Positions 56,768 through 64,000 of a stretch of DNA of 64,000 nt are shown in pieces; position 1 is the first letter of the stretch, and each line of letters opens with the position of its first letter. The stretch is from assembly GCA_036873135.1 (NCBI GenBank), contig JAPTYO010000015.1, forward strand, positions 7,915,683-7,979,682, in the 5' to 3' direction. Both the position numbers and the translations under genes were made by a program. Origin of the DNA: Clarkia xantiana subsp. parviflora (taxonomy: Eukaryota; Streptophyta; Magnoliopsida; Myrtales; Onagraceae). The notes beneath the pieces are model-generated. The model ran no database searches. It was given only the letters and a program-made list of their open reading frames with translations, and was not told the origin of the DNA.

Positions 56768-56961
56768 TGAGGGCACCCAACCCCTCCTAGGGAGGATGGG
56801 GTTGGCCAACCCCATCCCTCCTAAGAGAGATCGGGTTGGCCGACCCGATCTCTCCTAGGAGAGATCAGGTTGGTCCACCCGATCTCCCCTAGGGGAGATC
56901 GGGTTGGCTGACCCGATCTCCCCTAGGGGAGGTCGGGTGTGGCCACCCAACCTCACCTAGG
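56768..56961. repeat. 34-bp palindrome lattice, six units (element D)
   Basis: Exact 34-bp step with alternating CCTAGG- and TGGCC-centred dyads. Confidence 0.9.
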
Positions 56962-57119
56962 TGAGTTTGCCTCGGCCGGACGAGCCCTTCGGCCTCGTCC
57001 GTGCCGTTGATGTTCTCGCGAAGTGTTCGGGTTGAAGTTTCGATTTACAATCAATAATGGGATGATAAAAATACAACGGTTCAGAAGTCAACGGGTTCAA
57101 ATTGGGCGTATATCCATCA

Positions 57120-57770
57120 CATGCCCCCGAGTCAACCAATGGCCTAACCCTTGATTGACTCTATTTCATGATGGTATGATACGCGCAATTTGAAACCGGG
57201 GTTTTACCTTTCGCCTGAATGCTTGTTTACCCATGGATGCGCGTCTTCGACTTTGCCCCTGCCTTATGAGATAGAGGAGTTGTAAATGTTAGAGTAGCGC
57301 GGACGTGTGCCTATGCACGCGTCCGTCTGAGGTGGGAGTAATAAATATACCTTTGCTACAGGCGTGTATTCAAAAAATACATGCTCGCATAGGGGTGTAA
57401 TACAAATGCAACTAAGTGACTTGTGCTTCCATTTCGTGCCGGGATTTTGCCTAAGTGAGGAAAAGATTTAATTTTGGCCAAAATTTTTTCCTAAGTACGG
57501 GATGCTCAAGAATAAGTCTAACTTGATAGTTTTTCTAAGTATGGAGATATACTTAGCCATAGTTAAAAGGGATAAAAGTGATGGTTTTTCCTTGGCCCTT
57601 GGATCTCATTTAAAGATAAATGGAGGGTGGTGATTAAAATCCTTTAAAAAAACCCTACCATCTTTCAAATATAGAGGAGAGTTAATAAAATACCTTAGTG
57701 AGTCACCATAGCCACCATCTTCCCTCTTTACTCACCCTTGGAGAGCAAGAAGGGATTTGAAGCATACCCA
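57120..57770. other. Element D polypurine tract and spacer
   Basis: 57120-57133 is the purine tract. The rest aligns with C and has no ORF. AAATATAG near 57667 sits where C has a TATA box. Confidence 0.58.
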
Positions 57771-58585
57771 AGGTAAGGGCCGGCCAGAATTCCGGCGGAA
57801 GACACGAAATTCCGGCCAGCAGCTCCGGCTGGAGGAGGTCCAGCTGAAGACGACGGCACAGTCCCAGGCGAACGGCGACGCGACCCCCGGCGGACGGCGA
57901 AACGACCTCAGGCAGACGGCGACCCACGACGGCGCGGAGCACGGCTGAGGCAGCGGGAATCGCCATTCGCGACGGCGAGGTCTTCTGTGGCTACGGCGGG
58001 CGGCTACGGCGGCGGAACAGACGGGGCTAGGCGAAGCTCGACTCCGGCGGCGGGAAAATCGAGGCTCCGGCGGGGGGCTGATTCCGGTGGACTTCAAAAT
58101 TCAACTTCCGGACCCGTTTATCACATCGGGTCGGGTTTTCCGAAGGTCCACTCTTTTTCTTTCTGTTACCGCGTAAAACGTTGATTTTTGAATCGTTGAT
58201 ACTTGATTGCCGATGCTTGATTGCCGAAATTTGATTGAATGTGGGATTGCCGTGGATAGCCGTTGATAGTTGTGGATTTGGAAAAAAATTTGCCGGTCGT
58301 CCGGAGATAGTTTCTTGTCCGGTTAAACTATCCCGGTTTTGAATTTGATATTGTATCGCCGTTGGTGTGTTGATTTTCGTTGGAGGGCGTAACGGTAATT
58401 TTGCCCGAAAACCGACTTTAAGTTCGGGTAAAATTATTCGATTTGGTTGTCGTGGTGTCCTTGACTCATGTTGGCTATCTTTGTTGGGTGTCTTCGAATC
58501 TTTGATTGTTGTTGTTGGTCGAGTGTCGGAGTACTCCCGGTTTTTCGGAAATTTTCTTGTCTTGACATTTGTCGTGTCGTGGTAG
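57771..58585 (+). other. Probable 5' leader and intron of the antisense gene, with a GC-rich island
   Basis: AAG-GTAAGG at 57771-57777 is a good splice donor, and GTCGTGGTAG ending at 58585 is a plausible acceptor; a first intron of about 813 nt would fit. 57775-58110 is GC- and CpG-rich (CGGCGG, CCGGC phrases), unlike its AT-rich neighbours. That leaves overlapping frames on both strands which I do not treat as genes. C lacks the island. Confidence 0.5.
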
Positions 58586-61043
58586 GTACTGTATTCCTGG
58601 TGGTGTCCGCGCACACAGACTCTACAGAGGCGTTACATCCTCCGAAGGATGAGTGAGTTCCTTTTCTCTTCTTTTTTGTCGCATTACTTTCTTTCCTATC
58701 ATTAGCTTAGTGTTGCGATCCGAGCGAGGTGTTAGTCGAAACTTGATTCGAGCTTTGGGATTTCCTGCTACCTTTGCCTTAGGTCTCGCTGCCCTGTCGG
58801 AGAACCATCTCACTAGGTCCGATTACAATGAGCACGTTACCTTAGGAGATATCTGTCCTCTAGATGAGCCTCTATATCCTTTCCTCCCCTCCTTGGGGAA
58901 TACTCGCGAGACGGTGACGGAGCCTCCTAGGGGGAAGGTCGTCGTTTAACCCTCCCAGATTCGATTTGGGTTGAGGTTGCCTTACTGCGATGACCTCATA
59001 GAGTTGAGCAGGTTCTTCAAGATTTCTCCTGTGAACCTTGCCCCCAGTGCCCTCCGTGTCTGGGTGGGCTTCCGGGTGTTGTGCCATTGGTACTCCTGGA
59101 AGTACTCCCTCGTTCTGTTCCGATGTTTCTACCGGTTCCAATACCAGACGAAGGTGGGGTTTGCGAGTTTTGTAACTCGCCATCCGACCTTCAAGGATCC
59201 CCGATTTGCTGATTTCGGGTTGAGTGGAGTCGAGTGGGATACCTCTCTTCGCTTCGTAGCCCGGAGTGACAACTCGGCCAGTCACTGGGCCAAGCATTAC
59301 TTCTTCATTACGGATCGATACGTCACTTGGTCGGTCTTGAATGAAGATCGGTCGGATGGTTGGCCTGCTTTTGGGGAGTTCTCCTCCGTTGATTTGGAGA
59401 CTATGAAGATCATTCATGAGAGCAACAGGACTCGATCGTACTGTCCCGTGTCCTTAGTGACTGAGACGGATCTTTACGAGGCCGGGATCAGTTTGACTCC
59501 TGACTCCGGGGGTTCGGTATGTCACTTGGTCTTCTCATCTTTATTTACCTTCTGCTCTTCCTTTGTAGGTTGGTTTCATGGAAAAACCTATAACTTGCAG
59601 GGAGCCCCTGTTGACCTGAGCAAGAGGAAGGCTCCTTCTGGTTCCACTCTGAAGAAATCCCCCATGCCTGGGAAGAAGGCTGGGGCCTCTGGTATGCTTC
59701 CTCCTGTTTGCTTCTTTATGGTATACTTTGTGCTTTCCTTATCTTGTTTTTCTTACATTGCTAGGGCGCTCCCCCTTGGTGACCGAGAGGGTTGTCTCCG
59801 TAGGCAGAGATTCTGGGCCTTCCAAGTCCAAACCTCGGAGATCTGATTCTGAGGCCGGGGCCTCGGCTGCTAAGAGGAAGAAAGCTGCGGATCCTGCTTC
59901 GCCTGTTGCTCGTCCCCCGACCCTATCTCGTGATAAGGAGATGGTGGTCGAAGAGGTGCCTTCCCTGGCTGACAAAGGGAAGCGACCTGTGGGTGGTGGT
60001 TCCCCTGCCCCCCAGCCGAGGGCGCGGTCCTCAGGTTTGATCTCTACCTTTGCTACTGATCCTTTTATGTTTATATTTTCCTTTGACTTGCTTCGCTTGT
60101 ATAGGTGGGCCTCCGACTTTGAGTCGGAAGGATTTCGCACGTCTTACTGATGAAGATGTTATTGGGTCTGAGTGGACTCCTTTCGCTGGTTTGAAGGAGT
60201 TCCACCTTGATAGCAGCTCCTCTTTGCGGACTCCTGAGGTTGGCATCCGCGTACTTCGCGGTGCCATCCCCCCTGGCGATCGTGTCGCTCAGCACAAGTC
60301 TCCTGGAGAGACTCGGCGCTTTGTTCAGGGTGTACTCTCTCGTTATGCACCTGTGAGTTGTTCCTTGCTTTCTTCTTTATACTTTCATATTGGCTGTCTT
60401 TCGGTTACTCATCCCTTGTTTGAATTGTTAGGGTATGTCTGACATGGTGAACATGTCATCACTCGTGCTCGAGTTATCTGACGAGAAGAAGACCCTTGAG
60501 GACAGCCAGGTCTCTCTGAAGGCGGAGCTCGCCACTGCTGCTGAGAAGGCGCGCTTATCCGATTTAAAGATGCAGGAGCTCAGGGACCAAGTGTCCTTGC
60601 TTGAGACTACCGTAGGTACTTTACGCCGGGAGGCTGAGGTTGCATCTTCACTCCACTCTGAGGAGTTGTGGAAGTTGGAGGCTAGGTGCCGGGCAGAGGA
60701 GAGGACTGTCGCAGTGTCTGAGTACAAGGCTTCCTCTGCCTTCACTGCTGATTACAGCGCGCGTCTCACTCAGGAGATGAACCAGTTTGGTGAGTATCTG
60801 GTTGATCATATTTTCCGCATTGATCCTCAGTTTCCAGTTGGTGACCTTGGTGGCTTCGGGCCATACGCCACTGGCTACATGGCTGTTCTGAGGGGTCAGG
60901 CTGCTGTTGCAGACGAGCCTGCCCCTACACAGGTGGATGCTACCCCTGTGGAGATCGATACTTCAGACTCCTCCTCTTCATCCATCTCTGCCAGTGGTTC
61001 AGCTTCAGGGGGTGAGGGTGACTCTCCCGAAGGCTCTGATTGA
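58586..61043 (+). CDS. Convergent multi-exon antisense gene of element D (Transposase_28-like), one stop codon
   Basis: Plus strand, opposite to gag. Proposed exons: about 58586-58652, 58706-59516, 59601-59691, 59765-60034, 60105-60352, 60432-61043. All five introns between them (53, 84, 73, 70 and 79 nt) are GT-AG and restore one frame to the TGA at 61041. The predicted protein is about 700 residues. The second exon (LIELSRFFKISPVNLAPSAL, WVGFRVLCHWYSW, SDGWPAFGEFSS) resembles PF04195 (Transposase_28, putative gypsy-type transposon), known from antisense ORFs of Tat elements. Exon 4 has a basic AAKRKKAA cluster, possibly nuclear targeting; the last exon is coiled-coil with a Ser/acidic tail. 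A TAA at 58947-58949 breaks the second exon (TAC to TAA would explain it). The true start is not identified. Biochemical role unknown. Confidence 0.72.
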
Positions 61044-61425
61044 TGTGTTTACATCGTGCTATCTTTGTATATATAACTATACTCTTTCTCCCCTTTAATG
61101 GGTTGAGTATCTTTTGAGATTGTGGTGGGGTTTTATGTTGCTTTCCTTTGTCGCATTGTGTTGTTGACTACGTGGTTCGCTTGGCTTTACATTAGTGCTT
61201 CTCATGCTTTTGTATATACCCCTTGATTATGGACTCTTCTCTTGGTGTGTTTCCTTTACTCATTCTTTTTTCGTGTTTTCCTTCATGTCATACCTGCTAT
61301 TTCATCAAGAAAAAACATTATGTGTTCTTCATAACACTTTACTTTGAAATCGCTTTCTCATGGGATCCTTCTCAATAATGGTGTAATGTTCTCTTCTGAT
61401 ACCCTTTAAATGGTATATGTGGTAC
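61044..61425. other. 3' flank of the antisense gene in D
   Basis: T-rich, no ORF; aligns with C 41990-42250. Confidence 0.55.
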
Positions 61426-61936
61426 TGTTAGACCAAAGATACGCTCTTGGTGGGCATCGAATCTGATCACGAGACAGGCTCTCGGAGGGCACTTAACGTT
61501 TCGCAGGATAGGCTCCCGGAGGGCACAGATTAGACCAAAGATACGCTCTTGGTTGGCGTCGAAAACTGTTCACGAGACAGGCTCTCGGAGGGCGCTTAAC
61601 GTTTCACAGGATAGGCTCCTGGAGGGCACAAGTTAGACCAAAGATACGCTCCTGGTTGGCGTCGAAAACTGTTCACGAGACAGGCTCTCGGAGGGCACAG
61701 GTTAGACCAAAGATGCGCTCCTGGTTGGCGTCGAAAACTGTTCACGAGACAGGCTCTCGGAGGGCGCTTAACGTTTCACAGGATAGGCTCCTGGAGGGCA
61801 CAGGTTAGACCAAAGATGCGCTCCTGGTTGGCGTCGAAAACTGTTCACGAGACAGGCTCTCGGAGGGCGCTTAACGTTTCACAGGATAGGCTCCTGGAGG
61901 GCACAGGTTAGACCAAAGATACGCTCCTGGTGGGCG
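61426..61936. repeat. 103-bp tandem array in element D
   Basis: TTAGACCAAAGAT recurs near 61427, 61530, 61633, 61702, 61805 and 61908: steps of 103, except one 69-bp step. Units contain CAGGCTCTCGGAGGGC and GGATAGGCTCCTGGAGGGC. Related to, but longer than, the 71-bp unit of C. Confidence 0.9.
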
Positions 61937-62335
61937 TCGAAGCTGGTAGTTTGAAATCTACCTCAAGATACGCTCTTGGGGGCGTCGAATCTGGTAGTGT
62001 TTTTTCTACCTCAAGATACGCTCCTGGGGGCGTCGAAATTCGTAGTTTTTGGAAACCACTCTCAAGATACGCTCTTGGTGCGTCGAAGGTCGTAGTGTAA
62101 TAACTACTCTCAAGATACGCTCTTGGGGGCGTCGAGGGTCGTAGTATGAACACTACTCTCAAGATACGCTCTTGGGGGCGTCGAGTGTCGTAGTATAAGA
62201 ACTACTCTCAAGATACGCTCTTGGGGGCGTCGAGGGTCGTAGTATGAACACTACTCTCAAGATACGCTCTTGGGGGCGTCGAGTGTCGTAGTATAAAAAC
62301 TACTCTCAAGATACGCTCTTGGGGGCGTCGAACCT
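61937..62335. repeat. Hairpin-forming tandem array in element D
   Basis: Same type as 43046-43612 in C: CTCAAGATACGCTCTTGGGG cores alternating with GGTAG...CTACC or GTAGT...ACTAC arms. Confidence 0.9.
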
Positions 62336-62345
62336 GTCGTTGACT

Positions 62346-62353
62346 TGACGTCA
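62346..62353. promoter_or_regulatory. TGACGTCA palindrome beside the hairpin array (D)
   Basis: Same position and flanks as 43626-43633 in C. Confidence 0.4.
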
Positions 62354-62601
62354 TATCTGTGTAAGGATAACTTCATGATTATAACATCACATTCATTGGA
62401 AAATACCTTTGAAGGAAATCCTACTCCCTTAAGAGCATTTATGTTTTTTGTACAGATGGGGTGCCTTGGATGTGTCAAGACACCCTTTGGAGGAAATCAA
62501 AGATAGTTGTAGAGTTGGAGTAACTTCTTGAGTTCTCCTTCTCAAAAGTTGTTTTTTGAAAAACTTGGAAAGCTTGAACATGCAAAGTGCTAAATATGAA
62601 A

Positions 62602-64000
62602 CTAAGGATATGGGGTGGTTAATTTGTCTGTTGCCACGTACTCCTTCAGGCCTCCCTTGTGAATCATTTCCTCCACTTCTGTCTTCAGCACCATGCAGTT
62701 GTTGGTTTGATGCCCCCAGGTCCCATGGTATTCACACCATCCTTGTGCATCTCTTCCTAGGAAGGTGTTGCCCTCCTCCCTGCATGTGGGTAGCTCTTCC
62801 TTGAGGTACTTCTAAAAAATTTCTTCTATGCTCACTGTAAGGGGTGTGAATGTGAAGTTTACACCTCTTCCCAGTGTGTCAGTTTCTCTTTCTTTCCCCG
62901 GAACTTCATCCAGCTGCTCCATTTCCTTTACAAACGCTTTGTCTAGCTTTTCCTTGAGCTCCCTCATCGTGCTCGTCATGACCATCTCATAGAGCCCTCC
63001 ATAGGCCTCAAATGAGTTTGGATGCATGTTTCTAATAAATGCTCTGACGGTTTCTCCTCTTGTGATGTCCATGCTGGCACCATAACTGGAGAATCTCTGG
63101 AAATAGCTTGATATTGGCTCCCGCGGCATTTGCTTGATATCATCAATGTACCGAAAGCCTCTTATGATGGAGTCCCTTGTTCTCTTCCCCTCTACGGTGT
63201 CTGGCTGCCAAGGTATGGCTGTCACCTTCACAGCCTTGCTCCTGTGTCTCCTCTTAGGCACTGTTTGAAAAAACTGGCTGCTCAAACGGAGTACCACTCC
63301 ATTCTTCATCTTTCCTTGCCTTTGTCTTCTTCCCCTCTTCTTTCTGTCTTGGTTGGCTCCTACCATGACCATTGCCACCGTGTCCGTCCTGTGTGATCCA
63401 CGTCTCAACGAGTTGACGTAGCACTGTCTTGCAGTGCGTTGATCACCTAAGACTTCTCCGACTCCGTTCTCGGTGATGTATTTCAACTTCTGGTGTACTG
63501 TGGATGGCACGATTTCATATGGGTTTATGGTTGTCCTTCCTAGGATCCCATTGTAGGCTCCCAGGCTTTCAACCACCAAGAAGTTAACATTCACCTTCAG
63601 CTGTGTCCATCCTTGGCCCATGGTCACCGGCAGGGTTATCATTCCCAGGGGGTAGCTTGTTGCCCCTGAGAAGCCAACTAGAGGGAAGTTGACTGGTTTG
63701 ATGTCTGCCTTGGTTTTCCCTATTTCTTCTAGGACTCTCAAGCTTAGGAGGTCAGCTGAGCTGCCCCCATCCACCAATATTCGCTTTACATCAAAATTAT
63801 CAATGTCTATCGTGATGACTAGAGCATCGTCATGTGGGAAGACAATGTGGCTCTTGTCCTTCTCTGAGAATTCAATCTTCACTTCTTCACCTTCTCTTGG
63901 CCTTTTTCTCCACCTTGGCACTGAACTCAACTTGGAAGCGTAAACCTCCCTTGCATTAGCAGTTGGGCCACCTGACGCTGCTCCCCCGTGTATCATATTT
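62602..64000 (-). pseudogene. Gag-protease-Gag' of element D, right-truncated by the window, one stop
   Basis: Enters from the right edge just after the first knuckle region and reads SKLSSVPRWRKRPREGEE, VDGGSSADLL, YNGILGRTTINPYEIVPSTV and the second Gag-like segment (YIDDIKQMPREPISSYF). TAG at 62812-62814 (CAG in C) stops it in IEEIF. Similarity continues past that stop to the family end point at 62602, including second-knuckle residues. Whether the N-terminal part is intact cannot be seen. Confidence 0.9.

Larger units (their letters stand above)
56263..57119 (-). repeat. 3' LTR of element D (857 bp)
   Basis: TGTTAGGTTCC...CCATCA. TATA box at 56570-56577; six palindrome units at 56786, 56820 (mutated to CCTAAG), 56854, 56888, 56922 and 56956, again 34 bp apart. 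Confidence 0.93.
56263..64000 (-). mobile_element. Element D: Tat-like non-autonomous gypsy element, 3' part
   Basis: 3' LTR (56263-57119), polypurine tract, a multi-exon antisense gene on the plus strand, tandem arrays and the gag-protease ORF, which runs off the right edge. Inserted in the E5 leader. It keeps the antisense gene in much better condition than C. Confidence 0.92.

Noticed and set aside
57703..58097. Arg/Ser-rich minus-strand frames in the GC-rich island
   Set aside because: Explained by GC-rich composition; no domain and no counterpart in C.
58947..58949. Treating the stop in the antisense gene as an intron
   Set aside because: The only GT-AG pair spanning it is about 21 nt, too short for a plant intron; a nonsense change is simpler.
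59739..60140. Minus-strand frame opposite the antisense-gene exons
   Set aside because: Shadow of exons 4 and 5 crossing a predicted intron, with no domain.

Overview
The window is intergenic DNA of a flowering plant, made almost entirely of LTR retrotransposons. Ty1/copia elements with a TGGTATCAGAGC (initiator tRNA-Met) primer site, Tat-lineage Ty3/gypsy gag-protease proteins, a MITE, a ~2 kb solo LTR and AT-rich leaders support this; the species cannot be told from sequence alone. I see no host gene, tRNA, rRNA or CRISPR.

Layout. 1-4340 is Tat-like element A (minus strand; intact 1089-residue Gag-protease-Gag' ORF plus 5' LTR), inserted in a decayed relative B (4341-6646). A MITE (6947-7510) and unassigned DNA (7511-8589) follow. 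From 8590 to the end is one nest: copia E1 is split by copia E2 (from 9392). E2 holds complete copia E3 (15553-27766, TSD TCCTG), which itself carries a gag-protease-only gypsy element F (about 16469-20195). E2 also holds copia E4 (from 28398). E4 is split by copia E5 (from 30485). E5 holds complete copia E6 (33729-52758, TSD TCTCC) and Tat-like element D (56263 to the window end). E6 holds a solo LTR (37157-39219, TSD CTAGT) and complete Tat-like element C (39270-47893, TSD TCGAC). Nesting reaches six levels (E1, E2, E4, E5, E6, C).

The most interesting system is the Tat-like family A-D. C, bounded by its target-site duplication, has no reverse transcriptase or integrase, so the family is non-autonomous. 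Reading along the element the order is: 5' LTR; tRNA primer site; one ORF joining Gag, a CHHC zinc knuckle, a retropepsin-like domain, then a second Gag-like segment and second CHHC knuckle; tandem arrays of potential hairpins; a convergently transcribed, multi-exon antisense gene; 3' LTR. In D the antisense gene has five phase-consistent GT-AG introns and one stop codon. It resembles the Transposase_28 (putative gypsy-type transposon) antisense ORFs known from Tat elements. The LTRs carry an exact 34-bp lattice of palindromes whose copy number differs between elements and whose variants keep the palindrome.

The copia family is also unusual. Each copy has a long leader, a gag remnant, RT-RNase H, and a ~1.1 kb 3' region, but none shows a recognisable protease or integrase. 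All copia coding regions here are broken by stops or frameshifts; A's gag ORF is the only large intact one.
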